From Roseimaritima ulvae (GTDB taxonomy: Bacteria; Planctomycetota; Planctomycetia; Pirellulales; Pirellulaceae), in contig NZ_CP042914.1 of NCBI RefSeq assembly GCF_008065135.1, positions 3,162,001 to 3,226,000 of the forward strand: a stretch of 64,000 nucleotides of DNA. Direction: 5' to 3'. Below, piece after piece: positions 25,911 to 36,268 of the stretch (the stretch's first letter is position 1; the number at the start of each line of letters is the position of its first letter). The translations under genes and the position numbers were made by a program. The notes below the pieces were generated by a model. It ran no database searches. It worked only from the letters and a program-made list of their open reading frames with translations, and had not been told where the DNA came from.

Positions 25911-27914
25911 ATGACCAGCTCCACCGCCGCACAACGTGTCCAAGATCTGCGGGAACAAATCCGCACCCACGACCGGCTGTATTACGTCGAGGCCCAGCCG
26001 CAGATCACGGACCTGGAATACGACCGTTTGCTGGCCGAATTGAAGCAGTTGGAGACCGAGCACCCGGAATTGGCTAGCCCCGACAGCCCGACTCGCCGCG
26101 TTGGCGACGCTCCGGTCCCCCATTTGGAGCAGGTCGCCCACCGACTACCGATGCTGTCGATCGACAACACCTACAGCCTGGAAGAGCTGGCGGCGTATTT
26201 TGAACGAGCGGCGAAACTGCTGCCCGACGAGACGATCGAGTGGGTGATGGAGTACAAAATCGATGGCGTGGCAGCCTCGATTATCTATGAAGACGGTTTG
26301 CTGGTGCGGGCCCTCACCCGCGGCAACGGCAAGGTCGGCGACGACATCACGCACAATATCCGCACCGTCGGCGGGGTCCCGCTGCGGCTCAGCGGGGACC
26401 AAGTGCCGACTGTGCTGGAAGTCCGCGGCGAGGTCTACATGACCAACGACGACCTGGTGGAATTAAATCTGCGGCAAGCCGCGGCCGGATTGCCGGCCTA
26501 CAAAAACACTCGCAACGTTACCGCCGGAACGATCCGGCTGCTCGATTCGCGAATCGCGGCCGAGCGGCGGTTGCGATTTTTCTGCCACGGGGTCGGTTAT
26601 GCCGAAGGGTTGCAGGCCACCGACCACGTCAGCTTCTTGCACGAGGTCGGACTGCTGGGCTTGCCGCCGACGCCCAACGTGCGACGCCTGGCAAACTCCG
26701 CCGAAGCGATGCAGGCTGCGCAGTCGTTGGAAGAAGACATGCCGACGATCGATTTCGAAGTCGACGGCATCGTGTTTAAGGTGAACAACTTTGTCCAACG
26801 CGAAGCCCTGGGCAGCACTTCCAAAAGTCCCCGCTGGTTGATCGCTTACAAACGCGAACGTTACGAAGCGACCACGGTGCTGGAACGGATCGAAGTTCAA
26901 GTCGGCAAGACGGGCGCGATCACTCCGGTCGCGTATCTGCAACCGGTCGACATCGCCGATACAACGGTCAGTCGCGCCTCGTTGCACAACGCCGACGAAA
27001 TCGAGCGGCTGGACGTCCGCGAGGGCGATACGGTGGTCGTCGAAAAAGCCGGCAAGATCATCCCCAAGGTGGTTCGCGTGGAAAAACATCTGCGCGATCA
27101 GCCGCTGCAGCCCTTTGTGTTTCCCACTGCATGTCCCGAATGCAACACCACGCTGCAGCGCGATGAAGGCGGCGTTGCGATCCGCTGTCCCAACCCTTCC
27201 TGTCCCGCTCAATTGCGGCAACGCATCGCGTTTTTTGCCAGCCGCACCGGCATGGACATCGACGGCTTGGGCGAAAAACTGATCGACCAATTGGTCAGCA
27301 AAGGCATCGTGCGGCATTATCACGATCTGTACGGGATGCAGGCCGAAGAATTCATCGCGCATTTGGATAAGGTCAAAACCCGTAAGGCCAGCAGTCTGGT
27401 CAACGCCATCGAAGCCACTCGCGACCGGGGCTTGGCCCGCGTACTGACGGCCGTGGCGATTCGTCACGTCGGTCCCCGCGCGGCCTATCGTTTGACCCAG
27501 GCCTATCCCAGTTTGGAAGCGCTCCGCGAAGCGAGTGAAGAACAGTTGGCCGCCATCGATGAGGTCGGCCCGGTGATCGCCAAGAGTGTCCGCGACTACT
27601 TACACAGCGATTACGGTCGCGCCACGTTGGATGGCTTGCAGCAAGCCGGCGTGCGGATGACCGAAGAGGTTGCCGACACCAGTGATCTTCCGCTGCAAGG
27701 CAAAACGTTCGTGGTTACCGGCACGCTGCAGCGTTACAAACGGGACGAGATCAAACAGCGAATCGAAGCTTTGGGCGGACGGGCATCGGGCAGTGTCAGC
27801 AGCAATACCGACTATCTAATCGCCGGCGCCAAAGCCGGCAGCAAAAAAGCCAAAGCCGAAAAGCTGAACGTGCCCGTGATCGACGAAGATCAATTCGACG
27901 AACTCTGCCAGTAG
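25911..27914 (+). CDS. ligA: NAD-dependent DNA ligase LigA
   Basis: 667 residues, the standard LigA length. It seals nicks in replication and repair using NAD+. Domains in order: Ia ([18 protein letters not shown], 24-41); the adenylation domain with the nucleophile Lys116 in EYKIDGVA; an OB fold (around 325-400); the four-Cys zinc finger (CPECNTTL...CPNPSC, about 408-432); helix-hairpin-helix repeats; and a C-terminal BRCT domain ([18 protein letters not shown] and on). No defect seen. The ATG at 25911 fits the conserved N-terminus. Confidence 0.98.
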   Translation: MTSSTAAQRVQDLREQIRTHDRLYYVEAQPQITDLEYDRLLAELKQLETEHPELASPDSPTRRVGDAPVPHLEQVAHRLPMLSIDNTYSLEELAAYFERAAKLLPDETIEWVMEYKIDGVAASIIYEDGLLVRALTRGNGKVGDDITHNIRTVGGVPLRLSGDQVPTVLEVRGEVYMTNDDLVELNLRQAAAGLPAYKNTRNVTAGTIRLLDSRIAAERRLRFFCHGVGYAEGLQATDHVSFLHEVGLLGLPPTPNVRRLANSAEAMQAAQSLEEDMPTIDFEVDGIVFKVNNFVQREALGSTSKSPRWLIAYKRERYEATTVLERIEVQVGKTGAITPVAYLQPVDIADTTVSRASLHNADEIERLDVREGDTVVVEKAGKIIPKVVRVEKHLRDQPLQPFVFPTACPECNTTLQRDEGGVAIRCPNPSCPAQLRQRIAFFASRTGMDIDGLGEKLIDQLVSKGIVRHYHDLYGMQAEEFIAHLDKVKTRKASSLVNAIEATRDRGLARVLTAVAIRHVGPRAAYRLTQAYPSLEALREASEEQLAAIDEVGPVIAKSVRDYLHSDYGRATLDGLQQAGVRMTEEVADTSDLPLQGKTFVVTGTLQRYKRDEIKQRIEALGGRASGSVSSNTDYLIAGAKAGSKKAKAEKLNVPVIDEDQFDELCQ

Positions 27915-27918
27915 GCAA

Positions 27919-28041
27919 GGTCGTTGTTCGCTCCGCCATGGTCGTTGTTCGCTCCGCGAACAGAATGTTCAGATGGTCGTTGTTCGCTCCGCGAACAGAA
28001 TGTTTAAGACGTTGCGTTCGCGGAGCGAACGACGACCATGG
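27919..28041. repeat. Family C palindrome cluster (TTGTTCGCTCCGCGAACAGA)
   Basis: Three and a half copies lie between the convergent ligA and hydrolase genes: a truncated one at 27919-27936, two direct copies of GGTCGTTGTTCGCTCCGCGA (near 27940 and 27975), and an inverted copy at 28010-28041. The direct and inverted copies can pair. The element also occurs at 6771-6800. Confidence 0.75.
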
Positions 28042-28043
28042 AC

Positions 28044-30407
28044 CTAGCGTTTCAAATGCTTGTCCAGAAACTCGAAGGTGCCGACTCCGTGGATCATGTG
28101 CGGTCCGACGAACGTTTCCAGTTCACAACGTTCGGGGATGCCCAACCGAGCCGCATAGAGATGCCGGACTTTGGCGAATTCATAGGCTACGTCCTGGTCC
28201 GAGCCGACGCCGTCAAAATGGCCTCGTTCGACCATAAACGGTCGCGGAGCGATCAACGCCGCCATTTCGGCGTAATTAAATGTGCTGCCCAGATCGAATT
28301 CGAAAATCTCATATTCGCCGGTCCAGACGTAACTGTACGGCGCTCGAGTGGATGCATTCTTGCCGACCCATTCGTTAAAGTCCGCCGAACAAATCGACAA
28401 ACAATAATCGGGCACCAAGGGCGGGATCCGCATGGCGCTTTTGCCACCATATGACAACCCGTAAAAACCGATCCGCTGTGGGTCGACAAAGGGCAGCGTT
28501 TGCAGCCAATCGACGATCTGCTGGTGCTGGGGCACGATGATCGAAAACAGCGTTTTTTGGATCGGATTGGCTTTCCGCTGCAGCGTGCGAAAGTTGTGTT
28601 TGCCGATATACAGATTCTGCGGAGCAAACGTGATATAACCGCGCTCAGCCAGCTTGGCGGCAAAGTCGTGATACGCTCGATGATCGCCGGCGACAACATC
28701 TTGCGGTCGTCCTTCCAGGCCGTGTTGGCAGACCACCACCGGCCGCTTTTCGCCGGGCTTCAGGTCTTTGGGGATGCATAAAATTCCGTAAGCAAACACG
28801 TCCGGAAAAACATCCAGCATGACTTCGTAACCGGTCCACTTGTCCTCGTCGTAGGTCTTGCGAGATCGGGCGTTGAAGGGCAATGGTTGCAGGTCAAAGC
28901 GGCCTACAACTTCGTCACGGAAGTGCTCACGGAAGCGCTCCACGGACTCTTGGTACGCGGCCGTGGAGGACGTATCCAGTTTGTTGGAACCATCCGATTT
29001 GTCGCGGGAGGCGAGACCGATGTTCATAAATTCTTGCCGCACGTAGGGACTTTCGCTCAGCAACCACTGGTTGTGCTGGTCGATCTCCGTGACTTGCCGC
29101 GTTTGTCGTTGTTGCGTGTCCACACCCGCTCCGGTGGCTTGCACATCGTCATGGTTGGGAACCGCATCGAGCTTCAGCAGTTGTTGCAGCGTCGCTTCGG
29201 AAAGCAGAGCCCCGGTATCGGGATCGCTGGTCGTTACGGTTAGCGCTTGAAACGAGTCGTTGAGCACGATCTGGCGGACTCGTTTGATTTCGTGGCGGAC
29301 GTCGCTTTCGGCCGGTGTGGCAAGCTCGCCGGGAGCGGCGGCGTTAGAAGAAATTTGGACGTCGGGGTGTTGCCCAATATGGATGATCAAATGGCGAGGC
29401 TGCATCATCGCCGCCAGTTCGGCATCCCCAAAGGCTTCGAGCAAGCCGAATACGTTTCGCGAAATCGGTTGTTGCCAGATGGTTTCACGCGGGGCAAAGT
29501 AGCCGCTGACGCAGGCCGTCTCGATGCGCGTGTCCAGTGCGGCGGCATATAACGCCAGCATCCCGCCTTCGCCGTATCCCATCACGGCCGTTGGGAGCGG
29601 CGTTGCGTTTTCACTTTCATTTTCGTTCGCGTCTTGCTCAAACCAGTCCACTCCCGCCAGGATCTTCTGCACTTCGTAGCCGATCAGATGATGCCCCAGT
29701 TCGAAGCCGCTGCGGTACAGGTATTCGCGATTGGTCAGGTCCGCTCGACCACCGCGACGATGCACGTCGCGGCTGATCAGCGTGGGCACCAAGACGCGGC
29801 AACCGGCTTCGGCCAGCCGACGAGCGAATTGGCTGGGGCTGGCGACGCCGTCTTGCAAGCCACACAGCATCTCCGGCGTTTGATCGGCGTCGGGGATCGC
29901 GATCACGTTGGCGATCGGGCGTCCGTCGGGGACCAGCAGCAAACCCTCGCCGTGGACGTTCCGAACGACCGGCCAACGCACGGCCAAGATTTTGTAGCCC
30001 GTGCCTTTGCCGACGACATGGGATCGCGACGTGGTAGCCAGCAGTTCGAGGCCTTCAAAAGGTATCCGGGCATCGCGCACGCCCAAGATGTGTGCTAGTC
30101 GCTTGCGATTCGGTTCGATGGAACGGTTGTAGGCATCGGGCGAAGAAAAATCACGGTGCCAATGTTCCTCGCGCTGTCCGGCCGCGCGCTGGATCTCGCG
30201 AAGCAGGAATTGGTCGGCGCCGGCAACCATCTGGGCCGCGATGTCGCCTTCGACGGAAAGCGGTTGCGTGCCCGGCAATTGTTCGGCCCGCAGCCCCGAG
30301 GCCGTCAACAGCAAACACGCTGCAACAACCATCCCTACCGGAACCAAATTTCGCCTCCGAACTTTCCGGACTTTGGATATGGAGGGGAATCCGAATCGAT
30401 ACCACAT
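28044..30407 (-). CDS. Secreted tandem alpha/beta hydrolase (acetyl xylan esterase/dienelactone hydrolase-like), N-terminal copy degenerate
   Basis: 787 residues. A signal peptide is likely (LVPVGMVVAACLLLTASGLRA, about 21-41; counted without the last residue it is one hydrophobic core). Two hydrolase-like domains follow. In the first (about 100-395) the nucleophile elbow reads GYGEGG, with Gly279 where Ser is expected. The second (about 480-787) has an intact elbow GLSYGG with Ser652, an acid near FDGVGSD (732) and His773 in HMIHG. So only the C-terminal half should be catalytic. Family knowledge suggests carbohydrate or xylan ester hydrolysis outside the cell, but the substrate is not determined. 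No operon partner. Confidence 0.75.
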   Translation of the reverse strand: MWYRFGFPSISKVRKVRRRNLVPVGMVVAACLLLTASGLRAEQLPGTQPLSVEGDIAAQMVAGADQFLLREIQRAAGQREEHWHRDFSSPDAYNRSIEPNRKRLAHILGVRDARIPFEGLELLATTSRSHVVGKGTGYKILAVRWPVVRNVHGEGLLLVPDGRPIANVIAIPDADQTPEMLCGLQDGVASPSQFARRLAEAGCRVLVPTLISRDVHRRGGRADLTNREYLYRSGFELGHHLIGYEVQKILAGVDWFEQDANENESENATPLPTAVMGYGEGGMLALYAAALDTRIETACVSGYFAPRETIWQQPISRNVFGLLEAFGDAELAAMMQPRHLIIHIGQHPDVQISSNAAAPGELATPAESDVRHEIKRVRQIVLNDSFQALTVTTSDPDTGALLSEATLQQLLKLDAVPNHDDVQATGAGVDTQQRQTRQVTEIDQHNQWLLSESPYVRQEFMNIGLASRDKSDGSNKLDTSSTAAYQESVERFREHFRDEVVGRFDLQPLPFNARSRKTYDEDKWTGYEVMLDVFPDVFAYGILCIPKDLKPGEKRPVVVCQHGLEGRPQDVVAGDHRAYHDFAAKLAERGYITFAPQNLYIGKHNFRTLQRKANPIQKTLFSIIVPQHQQIVDWLQTLPFVDPQRIGFYGLSYGGKSAMRIPPLVPDYCLSICSADFNEWVGKNASTRAPYSYVWTGEYEIFEFDLGSTFNYAEMAALIAPRPFMVERGHFDGVGSDQDVAYEFAKVRHLYAARLGIPERCELETFVGPHMIHGVGTFEFLDKHLKR

Positions 30408-30558
30408 AACAGATCGCTCCGAGAGGAAGGCGGGGGAGGGGCGTAGGGCTGGGCTTTAAAGGTTAACCGCTGTGGAGGCGGTGCGGTGGTGAGGGAGGCG
30501 AGTTTTTAGACTATTGTATAGGGCTGCTCTTTTGTCTTTGCCCTAAACCGTGATCGCG

Positions 30559-33273
30559 ATGCGGATTCGATGCCCGGAGTGCCAGCATGCCTTTCGCCTG
30601 ACACAGGTCAAGCCGGGGCGGTATCGACCGCGCTGCAGTCAGTGTGGCAAGCCGTTTCTGCTGAATCTGTCGGCGGATCAGCCTCCGCGGGTCGAAATCA
30701 CTCGGCTGCCCGACGACGCTTCGCCGGAAGCGACCGTCAACGCCAACGCCGCGTTGGCCGCTCAGCGGCTTGCCCAGCAGCGGGCCGCTGCCCAGCCCGA
30801 GCAGGCCCATTCGGAACAGGCACCACCGCATCCTTCACCACCGAATCCGGCCCCATCCGCCGATGGTTCGGCCGCGGATGCTTCGCTGCCGCTGCAGTTG
30901 GGTGGTTACCGCATCGTGCGGATGATCGGACGTGGGGCGATGGGAGCGGTCTATGAAGCGCGGCAGTTGTCGCTCGACCGCACCGTGGCGCTAAAAACGA
31001 TCCTGACCCGGTGGGCCGACGAACCGGCTTCCCTGGCTCGCTTTACCCGCGAAGCCTACGCGGCGGCTCAGTTGACGCATCACAACGTCGTACAGATTTA
31101 TGATTTTGGCAGCGAAGCGGGGAAGCATTACTTTTCGATGGAGTGGGTGCGGGGCGGGTCGCTGTCGGAGACGGTCCGCAAACAGGGGGCGTTGGAACCG
31201 CGTGTGGCGGCAGGCTATATCTTGCAGGCCGCTCGCGGTTTGCAGTTCGCGCATCGCAACGGGATGATTCATCGCGACGTTAAACCCGCCAATCTGCTGT
31301 TAAGCGAAGACGGGGTAGTCAAGGTCGCGGACCTGGGGCTGGTTAAGCTGCCCGATCAGAGCGATGCGGGTTTCGACAGCGAGGGCTCGATCGCGGCCAG
31401 CGGCTTCAGCGGCAGCATGACCGAAGTCACCCTGGCCGGCAGCACGGTGGGAACGCCGGCGTATATGCCTCCCGAACAGGCGCTCGATGCCGCCTCGGTC
31501 GATCATCGGGCCGACATCTATTCGTTGGGCTGCTCGCTATACCATCTGCTGGCCGGCAAACCACCGTTTGGCGGCGCCGAGGTCAGTCAGGTATTGGCGC
31601 AGCACAAAAATGCGACTCCGGTTCCACTGCAGCGAGTCAATCCGCGGATTCCCGATGAGCTGGTTCGCATTACGCAGCGAGCGATGGCCAGGCAGATTGA
31701 TGATCGGTACGAAAATATCGGCCAGATGGTCGAGGACTTGCAACAGGTGTTGGGGCTGCACGGCGATCAACCGTTTTCGCCCAGTACGTCTCAGGTGGAA
31801 CGGTTGGAACAGTGTGTGGCGGAGTTCGAACGCACGCCCTTGGCTGCCCTGCAGGTCCCGCTCGCCTCGGCCTTTTTTGTGGCCTGTGTCGTGTTGACCG
31901 CCGCCTTGGGATTGCTCAGTTGGCGTTGGTTGGTGTTTGGTCCGGTGCTGGCAATCGCCGCTGCGAAAAGCTATTTCTTTGCGGCCGGTTGGGCGGGCGT
32001 CAGTCCGGTGTACCGACAATTCAAACAGTGGTTGGCGACGTTTCGCTGGCAGCAATGGTTGATGTGGTGCGTGGCCGTGGCGGTGTTTGGGGCCGCGGTC
32101 TACCTGGCCGGCGCGCTCGGCATCGCGGTGTTGGCCAGCGCACTGGGCGTCGCGCTTGGCATTGGCTTTTTCTTTGCCACCGAGTGGCGTTTAAGCCAGC
32201 AACGCGAACCGGCAATCGCGTCGGCGGAACAACTGTTGCGGGAGCTGCGGATCGGCGGTGTGGAAGAAAGTAAATTGCGGCGTTTCATCGCTCGCTATGC
32301 CGGCAAACGCTGGGAAGCGTTCTTCGAATCCTTGTTTGGGTACGACGCCTTGCGGCAAACCCGACGGATGTTGCAAACCAGCGGCGAGGACACGCCGGGC
32401 AGCGCGCGGCTGCCGCTCCGCGATTGGATCATCGACGCTCTGGGACGCCGCGTGGAAGCCGCCAAACGACAGCGGGATCGTCGCCAACTGGCTCAAGTCG
32501 AACAGCAAAGTCTGCAATCGGCGGGCATGAATGCGGCGCAGGCCGAAGCTCAGGCGTGGCGGATGGCGGCGGCGATGGTGGAAGCTTCGCGGGAAGCGCT
32601 GGCCGGCGAAGCCGCCGCCGGGACAAAAAGCGTCGCGGAATTGGATGCCAAGGCCGCCCGGGATATTAAACGCGCGAACATCAAGGCGATGTTGGCCGAT
32701 GCGCGGAGTGGACGCTATGCGCGCCCCGACGCGATGCCGACGTCGAAATGGACATCGAACATCTTGGGCACCGTGCCGCGGTTCCTGCTGGGCAGCGTTT
32801 TGCTGCTGCTGTTTTTTTTCTGGGCTTACCAGAACCAAATGTTAACCGCCCAAGCCGTCGAGCAAGTCGTCAGCGAGATTCAGGAAACGTTGCCAGGCCC
32901 TGCGGCCGAACCCGGTGAACCGGATGAGCCAGACGAAGCCGTGGAAGTGGGAGAAGCCACTGAAGCTGGAGAACCGCTGCCGGCGGACATAGCCGCGGAC
33001 GTTCCGCGGCGCCCGTTGCCGCGCGTGGGCGGGGTGCTGAGCGGCTGGGGCTGCGGGGCGGCCGGGCTGTTGCTGTTCTTGTCGGCCGGGGTTTCCGGCT
33101 GGAAGATGAGCCTGTTCGCTTATCCGGTGGCCGCGATCGCGCTATGGGGACCGGCGCTGGGCTTGCCGGCGGCGGGACCGTTGTCGGCCCAGTGGACCAG
33201 TATCGCCATCGCCGCGACGGTGTTCGTTATCGGCGTGTTTATCAGTTATGACCCAGACGCCGAATACGGCTAG
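30559..33273 (+). CDS. Membrane-associated Ser/Thr protein kinase with N-terminal zinc ribbon
   Basis: About 904 residues from ATG 30559 (a GTG at 30550 is in frame). Residues 1-35 are a MJ0042-like zinc ribbon (CPEC...CSQCGKPF). The kinase domain spans about 117-400: glycine loop [11 protein letters not shown], Lys146 in VALKT, catalytic [11 protein letters not shown] (Asp240), DLG in place of DFG at 258-260, and [10 protein letters not shown]. Hydrophobic helices at about 430-545 and again near 750 and 830-895 place the rest in the membrane. The linker between them (570-710) is Arg/Gln/Ala-rich. Substrates are unknown. It is convergent with the DUF1559 gene, with a 4-base overlap. Confidence 0.88.
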   Translation: MRIRCPECQHAFRLTQVKPGRYRPRCSQCGKPFLLNLSADQPPRVEITRLPDDASPEATVNANAALAAQRLAQQRAAAQPEQAHSEQAPPHPSPPNPAPSADGSAADASLPLQLGGYRIVRMIGRGAMGAVYEARQLSLDRTVALKTILTRWADEPASLARFTREAYAAAQLTHHNVVQIYDFGSEAGKHYFSMEWVRGGSLSETVRKQGALEPRVAAGYILQAARGLQFAHRNGMIHRDVKPANLLLSEDGVVKVADLGLVKLPDQSDAGFDSEGSIAASGFSGSMTEVTLAGSTVGTPAYMPPEQALDAASVDHRADIYSLGCSLYHLLAGKPPFGGAEVSQVLAQHKNATPVPLQRVNPRIPDELVRITQRAMARQIDDRYENIGQMVEDLQQVLGLHGDQPFSPSTSQVERLEQCVAEFERTPLAALQVPLASAFFVACVVLTAALGLLSWRWLVFGPVLAIAAAKSYFFAAGWAGVSPVYRQFKQWLATFRWQQWLMWCVAVAVFGAAVYLAGALGIAVLASALGVALGIGFFFATEWRLSQQREPAIASAEQLLRELRIGGVEESKLRRFIARYAGKRWEAFFESLFGYDALRQTRRMLQTSGEDTPGSARLPLRDWIIDALGRRVEAAKRQRDRRQLAQVEQQSLQSAGMNAAQAEAQAWRMAAAMVEASREALAGEAAAGTKSVAELDAKAARDIKRANIKAMLADARSGRYARPDAMPTSKWTSNILGTVPRFLLGSVLLLLFFFWAYQNQMLTAQAVEQVVSEIQETLPGPAAEPGEPDEPDEAVEVGEATEAGEPLPADIAADVPRRPLPRVGGVLSGWGCGAAGLLLFLSAGVSGWKMSLFAYPVAAIALWGPALGLPAAGPLSAQWTSIAIAATVFVIGVFISYDPDAEYG

Positions 33274-34397
33274 TACTCGCCCAGGACTTGGCCGTCGTTG
33301 CGGAGCATCAGGTTTAGGAATACGCCGATATCGACGGTTTCGCTGAGCGTGCGGGCGGATCCGTCACAGAGGCCCACGTTGACCGTGCCCGAGTGAAAAC
33401 TGTAGGGCTGGCTCTTGTTGGTGTGATTCATCACGCGATAGGTTCCGCAGGTATCGATCGTCGCTTCCCAAGCGCTGCTGGCTGAGCAATCGGTGGGCGC
33501 GTCGGGAACATGGGGATCGCCGGAAGTGGATTTGCCGCGATTGGAACCCGTCGTGTCGGCCGTCAAGTTATCCGCCGCGTAGGCCCGCATTTTGACTCCG
33601 TCGCCACGGCCCGCCCAAGCCAGATTGGCGCCGCCGGTCGGTGCTACCTGTCGGCCGCGGACGATCAATTCGGGCGAACCAACACATTCGTAATACATCA
33701 TCGTATTGCTCAACCCGTCGGTGATATCGCGAGCTTTACCGCCTTTGTTTAAAGGGTTGCGATTTCGCGATCCCGAGGCGGGCGTCATGGCCGTGCTGAA
33801 CTGCATCTGCGGTTCGCCGCCCTGGTAATACAGCGGGTGTCCGACGGGACGCAGCGAAGGGATGCGCGGGGTCGTGTAGTCGGCCACGCCCATCGCCACG
33901 CCGCTGTCTTCCACCGTGCGGGTGCCGGTGGCACTGGGGCACTGGAAGGTGCTCAGGCTGGTGCCCGCGGCGACTTGCAATTCCGCCATGTTGCTCCAGG
34001 CCGTGCCCATACTGGCGTTGTAGCCCCAACGATATTCGGCGGCCGAAGGGTCGTTGTAGTTGGGGTGCTTCGCTTCGTTAAAAACGTTGGCCAAAGCTTC
34101 TTGTTCGACAAATGCCAAAATCCGCCACAACGATCCGGTGCGGGAATAGGGATAGTGCCCGAAGGTGTGTTCGTGCATCGACATCCCCAACGTAATCTGC
34201 TTGACGTTGTTCTTGCAGGACATTCGCCGAGCGGCTTCGCGGGCGGCTTGTACCGCCGGCAACAGCAGGCCGACCAGCACGCCGATGATGGCGATCACCA
34301 CCAATAATTCGACGAGGGTAAAGCCGCCGCTGCGCGAGCGCTGGCGAGGATTGCAGGGATGGAGACAGAGCGGAGAGGGGGTGTAGCGATTGCGCAT
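33270..34397 (-). CDS. DUF1559 domain-containing, type IV pilin-like protein
   Basis: 375 residues from ATG 34397. The N-terminus carries a prepilin-type signal: [20 protein letters not shown] then [21 protein letters not shown] prepilin peptidase should cut after Gly in SGG|FTLVE. The C-terminal DUF1559 part contains Asn/Gly-rich stretches and the typical end [18 protein letters not shown]. These proteins are strongly expanded in planctomycetes (dozens per genome) and probably belong to pseudopilin-like surface structures; no precise role is known. A longer start at 34472 is less likely. Confidence 0.92.
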   Translation of the reverse strand: MRNRYTPSPLCLHPCNPRQRSRSGGFTLVELLVVIAIIGVLVGLLLPAVQAAREAARRMSCKNNVKQITLGMSMHEHTFGHYPYSRTGSLWRILAFVEQEALANVFNEAKHPNYNDPSAAEYRWGYNASMGTAWSNMAELQVAAGTSLSTFQCPSATGTRTVEDSGVAMGVADYTTPRIPSLRPVGHPLYYQGGEPQMQFSTAMTPASGSRNRNPLNKGGKARDITDGLSNTMMYYECVGSPELIVRGRQVAPTGGANLAWAGRGDGVKMRAYAADNLTADTTGSNRGKSTSGDPHVPDAPTDCSASSAWEATIDTCGTYRVMNHTNKSQPYSFHSGTVNVGLCDGSARTLSETVDIGVFLNLMLRNDGQVLGEY

Positions 34398-34593
34398 GGC
34401 CAGCTCGACAGGCAGGGGGAAGGTGGAGGGTCCAATTCCCTTGTTGCAGGCGCGCACTCGGTGCGCTCCCACATGTCTGGCTGGCTAACAACTTGGCTGG
34501 CTAACGAAGGGGTGCTATTGAGAATCAATATCGTTAGGCATGTTAGATACGCGGTAGGGCGCTGTCAAGCGATGGGCGGCCTGACAATAGGCG

Positions 34594-34790
34594 TCCTTCA
34601 CTCTCCCTCTGGGAGAGTCGAGCGTCAGCGAGGAGAGGGCGACCGCGCCGCCGCAAAAATCATAAAAACCTCCCCTCGCTAAGGCTCGACCCTCCTTAAG
34701 AAGGAGGGTGAAGCAAGCGGCCCCAAGGTCCAAGGCTGCAGTAATACCTTTCACGTCCCCCGGGAGGGTGAAGGAAGATGTGTAGACACC
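34594..34790. repeat. Intergenic repeats of family D (CTCGCTAAGGCTCGACCCTC)
   Basis: The gap 34398-34857 has no gene. It holds CACTCTCCCTCTGGGAGAGT followed by CGAGCGTCAGCGAGGAGAGG (34597-34640), then CCTCCCCTCGCTAAGGCTCG (34671-34690) with an inverted CTCCTTAAGAAGGAGGGTGA. A partial copy near 34756 (CCCCCGGGAGGGTGAAG) ends the cluster. The element CTCGCTAAGGCTCGACC recurs in inverse orientation at 39321-39337. Confidence 0.6.
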
Positions 34791-34857
34791 AATGCCCGGG
34801 GGGAGGGGGAGGATTGGCCGCTCAAACTTGGCGGCGGCAGCCGCTGCGGCGGGCGTG

Positions 34858-35187
34858 TTAGGACACCACGCTCTGCTCGGCCGCTTCGGTGGTGGGTTTG
34901 GCCGTGCGGCGGCGACTGCGTTTGCGGTTCGGCTTGGCGCTCCATTCTTTGGTCAGGACTTCGAACACCTGAGGCGATTCGTAGCGGACGATGTTTTTGG
35001 CTTCCGGCATCGGTCCGACCAAGCCGCGAAAGATGGGCATGCCGCGAAGGGCCAGGTCGGTGCTGCAGTCGTCGATGCCGATTTGCATGTGTGTCTTGAG
35101 CAGCGGTTCGACGTTGGGGTAGTCACGGATTTGCAGCGAGCCATCTTCGGCTCGAGTGACGACGCGGAAGGTGTCTTTCTTTGCCAT
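34858..35187 (-). CDS. Small basic conserved hypothetical protein
   Basis: 109 residues. The start at ATG 35187 is supported by AGGAGG at 35192-35197, four bases upstream. N-terminus MAKKDTFRVVTRAEDGSLQI, then a conserved-looking stretch (GIDDCSTDLALRGMPIFRGL) and a basic tail KPNRKRSRRRTAKPTTEA that could bind nucleic acid (inference). No signal peptide or membrane segment. Not recognised. It is a single gene. The upstream gap 35188-35551 (364 bases) holds no gene I can support. Confidence 0.6.
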   Translation of the reverse strand: MAKKDTFRVVTRAEDGSLQIRDYPNVEPLLKTHMQIGIDDCSTDLALRGMPIFRGLVGPMPEAKNIVRYESPQVFEVLTKEWSAKPNRKRSRRRTAKPTTEAAEQSVVS

Positions 35188-35551
35188 GGTTCCTCCTAAC
35201 GAGGTTGGCGAACAAACAGCGGGGAGGGGAGTACCGGCATCAGGCATCTTCGACGCGACCACAACAATCGCAGACCACGGATTGTGGGGGGAAAGTCACG
35301 CGCTTCGTAGGAGGAGTGCGCGAGCGACCACGTGTTGCGCTGATTGCAGGCAGGACGTGGCCGCGTCGAAAATGCGAGATGGGGGGAAGGCCGAGGCGGC
35401 TTTCTAAGAACTGTTTTCGACAGCGACGGGCGCGCACCCAACAAAACCGTGGCGGCGCCGTACGTTGGAAACAAAATGAAGAAACGGCGCAAGCGTTATC
35501 GTGATACCGCTTGCACCAAAAAAAGTCAGTTCGATTAAACGCCGGATTTGA

Positions 35552-36130
35552 CTATCGCAAAGTGTCGCGTTCGATGACTTGGCGGGCTTCGCCTTTGCCC
35601 AGTAAGACCAGCGCGTTCTGTTGGGGACGACCGGCGTTTTCCGCAGCGCGGTCAAAGGGCACGGCATAACAGGCGTAAGCACCGGTGCCACCGTCCATCA
35701 CATACACCACCGCACCGGGCGCGATCGGTTGATTGGAACCGCCTGGGAAATCCGCAAAACCGGTCACCATCAAGTAGTCGCCCCCTTTGGCCCCCGCGGG
35801 CAAAGCATCTTTAACATTGATGGCAAACTTGGCGCCAAAGCGTCCCATACGTGGATACAGCACATCGCACTGCAGTAGCCCTGTATCGTGGTCCAGCATA
35901 AAAAAGCCTTCGGCGCTTTTGCCGACCGAACCGGTGGCCACCGAAAAACTATCGCCGCTCACACCGGCCGTCGCGTCGATCGGCAGTGGCGGAAGATTGA
36001 ACCCGTTGTTGGGCTGTTGACTCCCGCTCCAGACGCCCGCCATAAAGACAAGACCCAGTAAACCCAACAGGCCCAATCCTCCCAAGCCTATGGCGGTTTT
36101 AGACATACAAGGTCGATCAACGCAATTCAT
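35552..36130 (-). CDS. Membrane-anchored hypothetical protein
   Basis: 192 residues from ATG 36130, chosen because AGGAG (36139-36143) lies eight bases upstream. One transmembrane helix at about 13-34 (GLGGLGLLGLLGLVFMAGVW) anchors a beta-rich domain outside the membrane. This domain has repeated hydrophobic strands (AKFAINVKDALPAGAKGGDY, then LMVTGFADFPGG) and a Gln/Arg-rich end. I do not recognise the family. Isolated gene, divergent from the oxidoreductase gene at 36269. Confidence 0.65.
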   Translation of the reverse strand: MNCVDRPCMSKTAIGLGGLGLLGLLGLVFMAGVWSGSQQPNNGFNLPPLPIDATAGVSGDSFSVATGSVGKSAEGFFMLDHDTGLLQCDVLYPRMGRFGAKFAINVKDALPAGAKGGDYLMVTGFADFPGGSNQPIAPGAVVYVMDGGTGAYACYAVPFDRAAENAGRPQQNALVLLGKGEARQVIERDTLR

Positions 36131-36268
36131 CAGCGGCACTCCTGTGATTATTCACGCGAGATTGAGAAAAGAGTAAAGGTACCTCTGATTGTACGGGATC
36201 ACGTCGAACTTTACGATTGTGGCTCAATCGTTCTTCTTCCCCCGCAGCCAACGACGAGGAAATTCCCC

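Noticed and set aside
25662-26141. N-terminal extension of RimO to 26141
   Set aside because: It overlaps the conserved start of ligA on the other strand and has no RimO similarity; ATG 25661 gives the usual length.
35188-35551. Possible 20-residue basic peptide at 35476-35538
   Set aside because: Very short, no ribosome binding site, and no evidence beyond chance.
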